Below the pieces are notes generated by a model that did no database searches, was not told where the DNA came from, and saw nothing but the letters and a program-made list of their open reading frames with translations. This document shows positions 1 through 8,195 of a stretch of 64,000 nucleotides of DNA, in pieces. The position numbers and the translations under genes are program-made. The stretch is from Caballeronia concitans (GTDB lineage: Bacteria; Pseudomonadota; Gammaproteobacteria; Burkholderiales; Burkholderiaceae), in NCBI RefSeq assembly GCF_001544615.1, contig NZ_FCNV02000002.1:310001-374000 (forward strand). Direction: 5' to 3'. Each line of letters starts with the position of its first letter. The stretch's first letter is position 1.

Positions 1-1086
1 CGCATCCGAGTCGATGTTGGACTTGTCGATCAGCATGGTCGGCCACGCATAGTTCGCGGGCACGTCCTTCTTCGCGTTGTAGTCCGCGATGAACTGCAGC
101 GACTTCGCCGCCATCTTGATGGGGTTCTGCGAGATGGTCGCGTCCTGCTTGCCCGCGCGAATGGCCGAGAGCGCCTGCGCGGTGCCGTCCGCGCCGATCA
201 CCATGATGTGCGCCTTGTCGTCGAGCGGCTTGTAGCGTCCCGCGTTGTCGATGGCCTTTTCCGCGCCCACCGTGTTGTCGTCATTCGCGCCGAACACCGC
301 GTCGATCTGCGGGTATTTCTGCAGGATGTTGGTCATCGCGTTGAGCGACTTCTCCTGATCGAATGCGCCTTCCTGACGCGCCACGACCTTGATGTCCGGA
401 TACTTCGCGATCTCGTCGCTGAAGCCCTTCTCGCGGTCGGTCGCGGCCGTGGTGCCGACGAGACCGATCAGATCGACGACGTTGCCCTTCTCCGATCCGT
501 AGCGCTTCTTCAACTGCTCCGCGATCCACTTCGCCGCCGTCTGCCCAAGCGCGACGTTGTCCGACGCGACGAACGACGTCACCTTGCCGCCGTCCGATCC
601 GCGATCCAGCGTGAACACCGGAATGTTCATCTGATTCGCCTTCTCGACCGCCGGAATGATGGCCTTCGAATCGATCGGATTCAGCACGAGCGCGGTCACG
701 CCCTGACTCAGCAGATTGAGCGCATCGTTGACCTGCTGTTGCGCATCGCCGTTCGCGTTGGTCTGCACGAGGTCGAAGCCCTGATCCTTCGAGCCGCGCT
801 CGACGCCGGCCTTCAGGCCCACGAAGAACGCGTTGTTCAGCGTCGCGATAGAGAAGCCGATCTTCGGCTTCGCACCGTTCGATGCCGCCGCTGCCGGCGC
901 GCTTGCCGGTGCGGCCGCCGGTGCGCTTGCGCTCGCGCTGTCGCTTGCGCGCTGGGCCGTGCTGCCGCCCGACGACGCGTTCTCGCTCTTGTTGCATCCC
1001 GCGAGCGCCGCTGCGCACAGCAGCAACGCGCCGGTGGACTTGCATAATGCGCCCCAACTATCGAACCGTGCCGAACTCCAGGCCAT
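1..1086 (-). CDS. Sugar-type ABC importer substrate-binding lipoprotein (3' end beyond window)
   Basis: Periplasmic binding protein of the RbsB/type 1 family, expected to capture a pentose or pentose derivative for an ABC importer. The frame is open from the ATG at 1086 to the window edge (362 codons seen). An AAGGAG box lies 7 bases before the start. The N-terminus has a hydrophobic stretch ending in the lipobox LAGC (Cys31), then an Ala/Ser-rich linker and the typical opening KIGFSIATLNNAFFVGL. It follows the mtnK-mtnA-aldolase genes on the same strand with a 57-base gap. The substrate is therefore inferred to be 5-methylthioribose, 5-deoxyribose or a similar 5-modified ribose. The stop codon and any permease/ATPase genes are outside the window. 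Confidence 0.85.
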   Translation of the reverse strand, partial: MAWSSARFDSWGALCKSTGALLLCAAALAGCNKSENASSGGSTAQRASDSASASAPAAAPASAPAAAASNGAKPKIGFSIATLNNAFFVGLKAGVERGSKDQGFDLVQTNANGDAQQQVNDALNLLSQGVTALVLNPIDSKAIIPAVEKANQMNIPVFTLDRGSDGGKVTSFVASDNVALGQTAAKWIAEQLKKRYGSEKGNVVDLIGLVGTTAATDREKGFSDEIAKYPDIKVVARQEGAFDQEKSLNAMTNILQKYPQIDAVFGANDDNTVGAEKAIDNAGRYKPLDDKAHIMVIGADGTAQALSAIRAGKQDATISQNPIKMAAKSLQFIADYNAKKDVPANYAWPTMLIDKSNIDSDA

Positions 1087-1143
1087 GACTGTCTCCTTTG
1101 TACGAGTTGTTCATTGCAGTGACTTGATGTCTTGTCGCGGATT

Positions 1144-1812
1144 TCAATCGTCCTTGCTGCGCTTGCCATACGTCTTGAATCTCTCCAGCACTTCATGCAT
1201 CTGTTCGTCCGTTAAGACCGGCGGCGCGCCGAATTGCAACGCCAGCAAATACTGCCTCGCGAGCACCTCCACTTCATGCGCGAGCCACACTGCGCGCGAA
1301 AGATCCGCACCGAGCGCAACGACACCGTGATGCGCGAGCAGGCACGCGCGCCTTCCTTGGAGCGCGGCGAGCGCATGATCCGACAGCGCCTGCGTGCCGA
1401 ACAGCGCATACGGCGCACAGCGAATCGATGTTCCGCCCGCCGCCGCGACCATGTAATGCACGGCCGGAATCTCGCGGCCATGCATGGCGAGCGCCGTTGC
1501 CGCCGTCGAATGCGTATGCACCACGGCATGCATGTCCGGACGCGCGCGCAGCAAGTCGCGATGGATGCGCCATTCCGATGAAGGCCTCGCAGTGCGAAGC
1601 ACGTCGTCACTGTCGGATACGTCGAGCGGCAGATAGACGATGCTTTCCACGCTCAGCTCGCGCGCGGGCACGCCGCTCGGCGTGATGAGGAAGCCATCGA
1701 GCAAGCGCGCGCTGACGTTGCCCGACGTGCCCTGATTGATGCCGAGCCGTTCCATGTCGAGCGCCGTATCGACGATGCCCCGGCGCAGCGCGCCCTCATC
1801 CGCCGCGCTCAT
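1144..1812 (-). CDS. Class II aldolase (methylthioribulose-1-P / 5-deoxyribulose-1-P aldolase)
   Basis: Zinc-dependent class II aldolase/adducin family protein of 222 aa. Glu80 (SSEWRIH), His99 and His101 (HTHS) and His162 (AHHG) match the FucA metal and acid/base residues. The phosphate-binding motifs GNVSAR (31-36) and TPSG (44-47) are present. The ATG overlaps the stop of mtnA (ATGA), so the two are translationally coupled. With mtnK and mtnA upstream, the expected reaction is cleavage of 5-methylthioribulose-1-phosphate (or 5-deoxyribulose-1-phosphate) to DHAP and (methylthio)acetaldehyde. That is the aldolase step of the DHAP shunt. A role as MtnB dehydratase, a homologous fold, cannot be fully excluded, but no MtnC/MtnD genes accompany it. 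Confidence 0.8.
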   Translation of the reverse strand: MSAADEGALRRGIVDTALDMERLGINQGTSGNVSARLLDGFLITPSGVPARELSVESIVYLPLDVSDSDDVLRTARPSSEWRIHRDLLRARPDMHAVVHTHSTAATALAMHGREIPAVHYMVAAAGGTSIRCAPYALFGTQALSDHALAALQGRRACLLAHHGVVALGADLSRAVWLAHEVEVLARQYLLALQFGAPPVLTDEQMHEVLERFKTYGKRSKDD

Positions 1813-2888
1813 GCCGCGTTGCCCTCGGCGGCGAAGAGGCTCTTGAGCGAGCGTTCGAACGGCGCTTTCACGATCCCGCGTTCCGTGATGAATCCGGTGA
1901 CGAGTTCATGCGGCGTCACATCGAAAGCGGGATTGCGCGCCTTGATGTTCTCCGGCGCGACACGCTGCCCCGCGAGATGCGTGACTTCGGTGCCGGACCG
2001 TTCTTCGATCTCGATGCGCTCGCCCGTCGCCGATGAAAAGTCCAGCGTCGATGACGGACACGCGACATAGAACGGAATGCCGTAATGGCGCGCGGCGATG
2101 GCGAGTCCCAGCGTGCCGATCTTGTTCGCGAAGTCGCCGTTGGCCGCGACGCGATCCGTGCCGACGATCACGAGATCCACCAAACCTTGCGACATGATCG
2201 ACGCGGCCGCGCCATCCATGATGAGCGTGACGTCCACGCCCGCCTGTTGCAGCTCGAACGCCGTGAGGCGCGCGCCCTGCAATAGAGGCCGCGTCTCGTC
2301 GGCAAAGACGCTGAACGCGATGCCCGCGCGATGCGCCGCATAGATCGGAGCCGTGGCCGTGCCGAGCCCGGTCGTCGCGAGCGCGCCCGCATTGCAGTGC
2401 GTGAGCACGCCGTTGCCCGGCGCGATCAGGGACATGCCGTGCTCACCGATGCCTTCGCATAGCGCGATATCTTCTTCATGGATGCGCCGCGCTTCATCGA
2501 CGAGCGCGTCGTAGAGCGCGGCGGAATCTTGCGCGTTGCATTCGCGCGCGCGCCTCGTCATGCGCCTGAGGCTCCAGCTCAGGTTCACCGCAGTGGGACG
2601 CGCGGTATCGAGCCAGGCCGCGCGCCGCTCCAGTTCCGCGCGAAACCCGGCGACAGGCAACCCACGCGCATCCTGCATCGCGACGCACAAGCCGTATGCC
2701 GCCGCCACGCCGATGGCAGGCGCGCCGCGCACGCGCAACTCGTGAATGGCGCGCCACACGGCGGCTGCATCGGTGACATGCTCCACGACGATCTCGTGCG
2801 GCAGGCGCGTCTGATCGAGCAGCAACAGCGTGTCGTCACGCCATTCGATGGTCGGGGCGAGCGTCGGGAACAAGGTCTGCGAATTCAT
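1809..2888 (-). CDS. mtnA: S-methyl-5-thioribose-1-phosphate isomerase
   Basis: Isomerises the aldose 5-methylthioribose-1-phosphate to the ketose 5-methylthioribulose-1-phosphate; 5-deoxyribose-1-phosphate is a known alternative substrate of such clusters. The protein is 359 aa, the normal family length. The catalytic pair is visible: Cys165 in THCNAGALATTG and Asp245 in GTDRVAANGD, followed by NKIGT. The aIF-2B-like fold motif FADETRPLLQGARLTAFEL is complete. The gene sits between mtnK (11-base gap) and the aldolase (4-base overlap), in the order the pathway needs. Confidence 0.93.
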   Translation of the reverse strand: MNSQTLFPTLAPTIEWRDDTLLLLDQTRLPHEIVVEHVTDAAAVWRAIHELRVRGAPAIGVAAAYGLCVAMQDARGLPVAGFRAELERRAAWLDTARPTAVNLSWSLRRMTRRARECNAQDSAALYDALVDEARRIHEEDIALCEGIGEHGMSLIAPGNGVLTHCNAGALATTGLGTATAPIYAAHRAGIAFSVFADETRPLLQGARLTAFELQQAGVDVTLIMDGAAASIMSQGLVDLVIVGTDRVAANGDFANKIGTLGLAIAARHYGIPFYVACPSSTLDFSSATGERIEIEERSGTEVTHLAGQRVAPENIKARNPAFDVTPHELVTGFITERGIVKAPFERSLKSLFAAEGNAA

Positions 2889-2899
2889 TCGTGCTCCGG

Positions 2900-4168
2900 T
2901 CAGCGTTGTGCGATGGCGTCGTGCTCCACGTCGCGCGCGAGCAGGACGACGTGTTCGATATCGGTCAAGGCGGTTCGCTGCACGAGCAACGCTTCGGCGC
3001 AGCGCAGCGCGCGCACTTCGATTTGCGCGCGCAGTTCGGCATCGGGAATGCGCGTGATTTCCGCGACCTTCGCCATGCCGACGATGCGCCGGATCATCTT
3101 GCAGCCCGCGAAGCCGAGCGTGTCCGCGAGGAGCCGCCGCATGAAGTGCGCGCGATACGCATCGACCGCGCGGCTATCCGCCGATCCGCCGATGAAGGGC
3201 CGACCGCTGCGGCTTTCGTGATCGCGCCACAACGCGAGAAACTTCCCGCTGAAGCCGTTCCAGATGCGCACGGTCTGATCGAGCAGCCATTCCTGATACG
3301 CGGCTGGATCGCCGCCATTGAGCCGCCCGTGATAGTCGCGCGAGAAGTACGCGAGCAGCAGATTGGCGATCAGCGCGCCGATGTCGAAGCCCATCGGTCC
3401 ATAGAAGGCGAACTCGGGATCGATGACATAGGTCTCGCGTTCGTTGACCATGATCGAGCCGGTGTGCAGATCGCCGTGCAGCAAGGTCTCGGCGTGATTC
3501 ATGAACGCCCATTTCATGTCGGCCGCGGCCATGCGCAACGCGTCGTTGGTACGAAGGCGTTCGAGCGCCGACTTCGGCAACGCCGGACTGTAGACGTTGG
3601 ACGGATGATCTTCGAACGGAAACGTGAAGACGAGGTCTTCCGTGATCTTGCACAGCTCGGCATTGACCGCGCCGCTCATCGCCTGCTTCTTGATGTCCGG
3701 CGCGAGGTACAGATCGGAGCCGAAGAAAAGCGTCTGCGCGAGATAGGTCGAGAGATGCTCGGCCATCAGCGGATACGTGACGCCATCCATCAATCCATGC
3801 CGCAGGATGCGATGCGACGAGAGATGCTGCATGACCATCAGGAAGCGCTTGCCGTCGGCGTGATAGACCTGCGGCACGTGCTGCGGACAGAGCGCGCCGA
3901 AGCGGCGCAACGCCGCGACTTCATGATCCATGCGCTGGCATGACAACGGCCAGTTCTTGCCGACGAGGCGCAGAAACGGCGGCGCCTGCTTGACGACGAC
4001 ACTGCGCTCGCGCGCCTTCGTATTGGTCACGAAGTACACGAAGTTCAGATTGCCGTCGCCTACTTCGACGATCTCGAGATCGGCGGGATCGCCCAGGCGA
4101 TCGCGCACCTCGGCGATGCCACCCAGGTAATCGGCGAGCGCCGATGCGGTGAATGCTTCGAACTCCAT
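2900..4168 (-). CDS. mtnK: S-methyl-5-thioribose kinase
   Basis: Phosphorylates 5-methylthioribose at C1 with ATP, a cytosolic step. The 422-aa protein has the aminoglycoside-phosphotransferase-like kinase fold. The catalytic loop HGDLHTGS is at 231-238 (Asp233) and the metal-binding DPEFAFYGPMGFD starts at Asp250, both as in characterised MtnK. The nucleotide-binding region VGDGNLNFVYFV lies near residue 37. This is the first enzyme gene after the GntR regulator. Its start codon lies in a small hairpin described separately. Its presence with mtnA and an aldolase, and without the mtnBCD salvage genes, points to the DHAP shunt rather than the methionine salvage cycle. Confidence 0.92.
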   Translation of the reverse strand: MEFEAFTASALADYLGGIAEVRDRLGDPADLEIVEVGDGNLNFVYFVTNTKARERSVVVKQAPPFLRLVGKNWPLSCQRMDHEVAALRRFGALCPQHVPQVYHADGKRFLMVMQHLSSHRILRHGLMDGVTYPLMAEHLSTYLAQTLFFGSDLYLAPDIKKQAMSGAVNAELCKITEDLVFTFPFEDHPSNVYSPALPKSALERLRTNDALRMAAADMKWAFMNHAETLLHGDLHTGSIMVNERETYVIDPEFAFYGPMGFDIGALIANLLLAYFSRDYHGRLNGGDPAAYQEWLLDQTVRIWNGFSGKFLALWRDHESRSGRPFIGGSADSRAVDAYRAHFMRRLLADTLGFAGCKMIRRIVGMAKVAEITRIPDAELRAQIEVRALRCAEALLVQRTALTDIEHVVLLARDVEHDAIAQR

Positions 4169-4185
4169 CGGTGTCTCCTCCGATG
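4166..4185 (-). promoter_or_regulatory. Hairpin enclosing the mtnK ribosome-binding site
   Basis: On the minus strand CATCGG and CCGATG form a 6-bp stem around an 8-base loop that holds the AGGAGA ribosome-binding site. The ATG start lies in the 3' arm. Such a structure could modulate translation initiation of mtnK after the GntR gene, but it is short and may be fortuitous. Confidence 0.3.
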
Positions 4186-4214
4186 TGTGATAGCGCGCGG
4201 CTCATCGAAACGCT

Positions 4215-4934
4215 TCAGCGACGTTTGCGCACCAGGTCGAACTTGAAGATGCTCGCGTTGTAGTAGTCGTTGCTATAGCAGAGCGGCTGGCCGCTCTGAT
4301 CGAAATCCACTTCGTCCAGCAGCAGAAACACACCGAAGCCATCGCCCAGTTCGGGCAGGTCGCGCGGCGTGAGAATGGTCGGCTGTATCGACGTATGCGT
4401 GTGCGACAAGCGCCGCCCGGTACGCGCGAACATGCCGAACAGCGACTCGCCCAGCTCACCATTCGCGGCATCGAAGAGCGTCTTCGGAATGGTGTCGATG
4501 CAATATGCCGCGATCGCCTCGTTCGCGCGACGCACGCGCTCGATGCGTACACATGCGTCGCCCACCGCGATGCCCAGCTTCTCCGCAAGACTCTCCGATG
4601 CCGCGATGGTGTCCGTCTGAATGCGGCTCGTCGAGGGTACTGCGCCCACGCTCTTGATCATGTCGGTCACGGACATCAGATCATCCAGCCCGCCGTGCAG
4701 CTTGAGCGAAATTTGTCTGATGAACGTGCCTCTTCCCTGCACGCGTTCGAGCAGCCCGTGCGAGATCATCTGGGCGACTGCTTCGCGCAAGCTGGAGCGC
4801 CCGACCCCGAGCAGCTCGCATAGCTCGATTTCCGTGGGAATCTGGTCGCCGGGCTTGAGCTTGCGCTCGCGGATCATCGTGAGAAGCGAGTCCTGAATCT
4901 TGTCGCTCATCGACCGTTCGACGCTTAGACGCAT
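4215..4934 (-). CDS. GntR-family regulator with UTRA sensor domain
   Basis: HutC/UTRA-type GntR repressor of about 239 aa. The N-terminal winged helix-turn-helix (roughly 10-75) contains PTEIELCELLGVGRSSLREA and the wing RVQGRGTF. The C-terminal part is a ligand-binding UTRA-like domain. I chose the ATG at 4934, since the longer frame back to 5045 would run through the promoter and operator. The gene lies 46 bases upstream of mtnK on the same strand and probably leads the operon. It is the likely local regulator, with a sugar phosphate of the pathway as inferred inducer. Confidence 0.85.
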   Translation of the reverse strand: MRLSVERSMSDKIQDSLLTMIRERKLKPGDQIPTEIELCELLGVGRSSLREAVAQMISHGLLERVQGRGTFIRQISLKLHGGLDDLMSVTDMIKSVGAVPSTSRIQTDTIAASESLAEKLGIAVGDACVRIERVRRANEAIAAYCIDTIPKTLFDAANGELGESLFGMFARTGRRLSHTHTSIQPTILTPRDLPELGDGFGVFLLLDEVDFDQSGQPLCYSNDYYNASIFKFDLVRKRR

Positions 4935-4961
4935 AGTGCTCTCGCAGGTGGCCTGGCGTGA

Positions 4962-4984
4962 AATATACATCCGACGTCTGATGT
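4962..4984 (-). promoter_or_regulatory. Promoter -10 and abutting palindromic operator for the GntR-mtn operon
   Basis: The minus strand carries a -10 box TATATT (4967-4962). Immediately upstream is an 18-bp palindrome, ACATCAGACGTCGGATGT (4984-4967), with 16 of 18 positions symmetric. It fills the space between -10 and -35, where a bound repressor would block RNA polymerase. Autoregulation by the GntR protein is inferred from position. Confidence 0.55.
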
Positions 4985-5132
4985 TTTTTCTAGGGCTTTC
5001 CCGTAGGTGCTTAGTATTTGCCAGTGAGTTTTTTATTTCGCACACGCAGCAATTTCACTCATGCAGCGACGCCGCTCCTGGTGCTCGCGGCTGCCGCAAT
5101 GCAATAAAGCGGGTTTTTATCTCTCAGCACGA

Positions 5133-5148
5133 TGTGCGGTAAAACACA
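5133..5148. promoter_or_regulatory. Weak CRP-like dyad upstream of the Crp/Fnr gene
   Basis: TGTG-N8-CACA lies about 130 bases before the start of the Crp/Fnr gene. It keeps the outer half of the TGTGA-N6-TCACA pattern but not the inner A/T. It may be an autoregulatory site; the match is weak. Confidence 0.2.
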
Positions 5149-5275
5149 CTCGCCGCCCATGCGCGAAAGAAAGTTCGGTGGGTAGAATGAGCGCGTTTTT
5201 CGGCAAGGCTCCTCATGCGATCGGTCAAGCGCGCGCTGAGAGCGTTGATCGAAAGGAAACCTTAAGGAGACGGCA

Positions 5276-5986
5276 ATGTGGTTTGTCGGCAAGAGCGAAC
5301 TGCTTTCTCTCATACAGCGACATTGCCTCGACGAGGTAATGCCCGCCTTCAGCGACCATCGCACGCTGCGCAAGAACAGCATCGTTTATCGTCCGGACGA
5401 ATCGAGCGAGCATGTCTATCTGCTCAAGAGCGGCAGCGTCAGGCTTTACCGGCTGACCGAGGACGGCCAGGAAATCACGCTTGCCTTCGTCAAGGCAGGC
5501 ATGATCTTCGGCGATGGCGACGTGCTCAATCAGGCGAATTACTCGCATCACGCGCAGACGCTCGCGCCGAGCATGGTCTGCTATATCCGCAAGCAGGACT
5601 TCAAGGATCTGCTCAAGCGCTATGACGTGATCAACCAGTTCGTGCTGCGCAACCATTATCTGCGCTGGCAGGAAGCGCAGCAGTTGATCGAGAACCTTTC
5701 GCTGCACGATGTGCGCAAGCGGCTCACGAACATACTCGTGATGTTCTCGGGGCAGGTCGGCACCGCGTGCGATTACGCCGAGCATGGCGATGCGATCCTC
5801 ATCGATTTGCCGATCGCGCAGGACAAGCTCGCGGAATTCATCGGCACGTCGCGCGAATCGGTGAACCGGCACTTCAGCGATCTCCGGGCCGAAGGTCTCG
5901 TCGATATGCGCGAACGCAGGATCGTGTTGACGCCTGCATTCGTTTCGCGTTTCATCGGCAGGACGCAGGCGCTCGCGACCGTTTAA
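5276..5986 (+). CDS. Crp/Fnr-family transcriptional regulator
   Basis: A 236-aa DNA-binding activator. An N-terminal cNMP-type beta-barrel (about 25-125) and a long dimerisation helix (about 128-155) precede a C-terminal Crp-type winged helix. The recognition helix SRESVNRHF has Arg193-Glu194 and Arg198, the RE...R set that reads TGTGA half-sites in E. coli CRP. The Arg-Ser phosphate-binding signature of the cAMP pocket is not visible near residues 80-95, and there are no N-terminal cysteines for an iron-sulfur cluster. The effector is therefore unknown. An AAGGAG box precedes the start. The gene ends in a 4-base convergent overlap with the racemase-like gene of the neighbouring transport operon. 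Confidence 0.9.
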   Translation: MWFVGKSELLSLIQRHCLDEVMPAFSDHRTLRKNSIVYRPDESSEHVYLLKSGSVRLYRLTEDGQEITLAFVKAGMIFGDGDVLNQANYSHHAQTLAPSMVCYIRKQDFKDLLKRYDVINQFVLRNHYLRWQEAQQLIENLSLHDVRKRLTNILVMFSGQVGTACDYAEHGDAILIDLPIAQDKLAEFIGTSRESVNRHFSDLRAEGLVDMRERRIVLTPAFVSRFIGRTQALATV

Positions 5987-6642
5987 GCGGCGCCCGTCAG
6001 TGCACGTCTGACCGCCGCAACGCCGCTCTGCGGACTCGATAAAACCGGCACCGGCAGCGAGCCGAGCGCGGGTACGAGCCGCGCCATCGACACTTGCGCG
6101 AGCACGATCACATCGACATGACCGGCGAGTTCGATGATCGCGCGCGTCACGATGTCGTCGTGCCGGGCCGCGTCGCCTGCGAGCAATGCGTCGAAGGCGC
6201 CTTGCGCGATGCATTCGGTGACATCGACTTCGCGCCCCTCTTCCGCCGCCTTCCGGCGAATGAGACGGACCGTCGGTTCGAGCGTCGTCGATACCGTCGC
6301 GACCACGCCGATACGCGCACCGAGGGCGCTCGCGGCTTCGGCCATCGCTTCATCGACCTTCACGATGGGCGTGCGAATGAGTCCGCGCAAAACATCCGTC
6401 GCTTCGCCGACCGACGAACACGCGTTCAGAATGATGTCCGCGCCCATGTCCTGCGCGCTCGACATGTACGCATAGAGACGCCGGCTGACTTCGGGCGTGA
6501 GGCGTCCGGCCGCGCGCACGTCGGCGAGCAGGCTGTCATCCACGATGTTCACCACGCGCGCATCGGGCATCTGCTCCGCGAATTGCACCTTGAGCGGCTC
6601 GACGGTCACGGGGCCGGTATGCACTACGACGATCTTGGTCAT
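5983..6642 (-). CDS. Asp/Glu/hydantoin racemase-family protein lacking the second catalytic Cys
   Basis: A 219-aa protein with the Asp/Glu racemase fold. The first catalytic cysteine is present (Cys75 in NACSSVGEATDV). The second, normally in a GCTH-like motif in the C-terminal half, is missing: the corresponding strand reads VLAQVSMARL. A two-base racemase mechanism is therefore unlikely, and an isomerase or lyase-like role is possible. It is the last gene of the ABC importer operon (29 bases after the ATPase), so it probably acts on the imported compound. Substrate unknown. Confidence 0.75.
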   Translation of the reverse strand: MTKIVVVHTGPVTVEPLKVQFAEQMPDARVVNIVDDSLLADVRAAGRLTPEVSRRLYAYMSSAQDMGADIILNACSSVGEATDVLRGLIRTPIVKVDEAMAEAASALGARIGVVATVSTTLEPTVRLIRRKAAEEGREVDVTECIAQGAFDALLAGDAARHDDIVTRAIIELAGHVDVIVLAQVSMARLVPALGSLPVPVLSSPQSGVAAVRRALTGAA

Positions 6643-6671
6643 GTTTCGCTCGACTGTTCTTCGGTTGGGAA

Positions 6672-8195
6672 TCAGGCCGTGGCAAGCGCCATCACTTTCT
6701 CTTGCGAGGCTTCCGCGCGGCGCAGCTCTCCGCTGATGCGTCCCTCGCGCACGGTCAGGATGCGATCGCTCACGGAGAGCACTTCCAGCAGATCGGATGA
6801 AATCACGATCACGCCGATGCCCTGCGCCGCCAGCCGCGCGATGAGCGCATGCACTTCCGCTTTCGCGCCGACGTCGATGCCGCGCGTGGGTTCATCGACG
6901 ATCAGCACTTTCGGATTGCGCGCCACCCATTTGGCGATGACGATCTTCTGCTGATTGCCGCCGCTCAGATTCACGACCTTCTGTTCGACGCCAGGCGTCT
7001 TGATGCCCAGCATGCGCACATATTCCATGCAGCTCGCACGCTCGCGCGCATGCTGCACGAACTGGAACGGCGAATAGCGCGAAAGATGCGTGAGGCTGAA
7101 GTTCTCGCGCACGCTCATGCCGAGCACGAGACCCTGCGCCTTGCGATCCTCCGTCACGAAGCCGATGCCCGCGCGAATCGCATCGTGCGGATTGCGAATG
7201 GAGACCGGCTTTCCTTCGATCAGGATCGAACCCGTCGATGGACGCATGCCGAAGATCATCTCCATGATTTCGGTGCGCCCCGATCCCACCAGCCCGGCAA
7301 TGCCCAGCACTTCGCCGCGATGCAGCGTGAAGCTGATGTCGCACAGGCGCGCATCGGCGGGCTTTCTTGCCTTGAGCGACAGATCGCGTACGTCGAGCAC
7401 CGGCTCTTCGCTCGCGTGCGATTGCGGTTCGCCGTATAGCTCGCTCAGTTCGCGGTCCACCATCTGGCGCACGAGCGTTTCGCGCGTGACCTCCCCAATG
7501 GGCATGGTGCTGACGGTGCGGCCATCGCGCAGCACGGTCACGCGGTCCGCCAGTTCGAAAATCTCTTCGAGCCGATGCGAGATGTACACGACCCCGATGC
7601 CTCTTTCGCGCAGGCGTTTCACGAGTCCGAGCAGCACGCTGGTTTCGTGATGACTGAGCGATGCGGTCGGCTCGTCCATGACGATGACTTTCGACTGCGC
7701 GGACAGCGCCTTGGCGATCTCGATCATCTGCCGCTGGCCGACGCTCAGATCGCTCACGCGCATCGCGGGATCGACGTCCATGTCGATCATGCGCAGGACG
7801 TCGCGTGCTTCGCGATACATGCGCGCACGATCGATGAGGCCGAAGCGCGTACGCGGCTCTTTCGCGAGAGAAATGTTCTCGCCGACCGTCAGATTTTCGA
7901 CGACGGCCAGTTCCTGATAGATGATGTTGATGCCGAGCGCACGCGCATGATGACTGTCCGCGATCATCACTTCGCGTCCTTCCACGACGATGACGCCACC
8001 GGGATCCGGCGCATGCACACCCGTCAGCACCTTCATGAGCGTGCTCTTGCCCGCGCCGTTCTCGCCCGCGAGCGCGAGCACTTCGCCCGGATAGATGTCG
8101 AGGTCGACGCGGTCCAGCGCCTTCACGCCGGGGAACGTCCTCGATATGCCGCGCATCGTCAGGAAAGGTGTCGCGCGATCGCGGGCGTCCGTCAT
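6672..8195 (-). CDS. Sugar ABC importer ATPase (RbsA-type, two nucleotide-binding domains)
   Basis: A 507-aa fused ATPase of the ribose/galactoside type that powers uptake through the adjoining permease. Domain 1 (about 10-245) has Walker A GENGAGKST, a signature DLSVGQRQ and Walker B VIVMDEPTASL. Domain 2 (about 260-505) has the family's degenerate Walker A GLVGSGRTE, signature LSGGNQQK and Walker B LIVDEPTRGID. It overlaps the binding-protein gene by 4 bases (ATGA), so the genes are co-translated. Confidence 0.93.
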   Translation of the reverse strand: MTDARDRATPFLTMRGISRTFPGVKALDRVDLDIYPGEVLALAGENGAGKSTLMKVLTGVHAPDPGGVIVVEGREVMIADSHHARALGINIIYQELAVVENLTVGENISLAKEPRTRFGLIDRARMYREARDVLRMIDMDVDPAMRVSDLSVGQRQMIEIAKALSAQSKVIVMDEPTASLSHHETSVLLGLVKRLRERGIGVVYISHRLEEIFELADRVTVLRDGRTVSTMPIGEVTRETLVRQMVDRELSELYGEPQSHASEEPVLDVRDLSLKARKPADARLCDISFTLHRGEVLGIAGLVGSGRTEIMEMIFGMRPSTGSILIEGKPVSIRNPHDAIRAGIGFVTEDRKAQGLVLGMSVRENFSLTHLSRYSPFQFVQHARERASCMEYVRMLGIKTPGVEQKVVNLSGGNQQKIVIAKWVARNPKVLIVDEPTRGIDVGAKAEVHALIARLAAQGIGVIVISSDLLEVLSVSDRILTVREGRISGELRRAEASQEKVMALATA

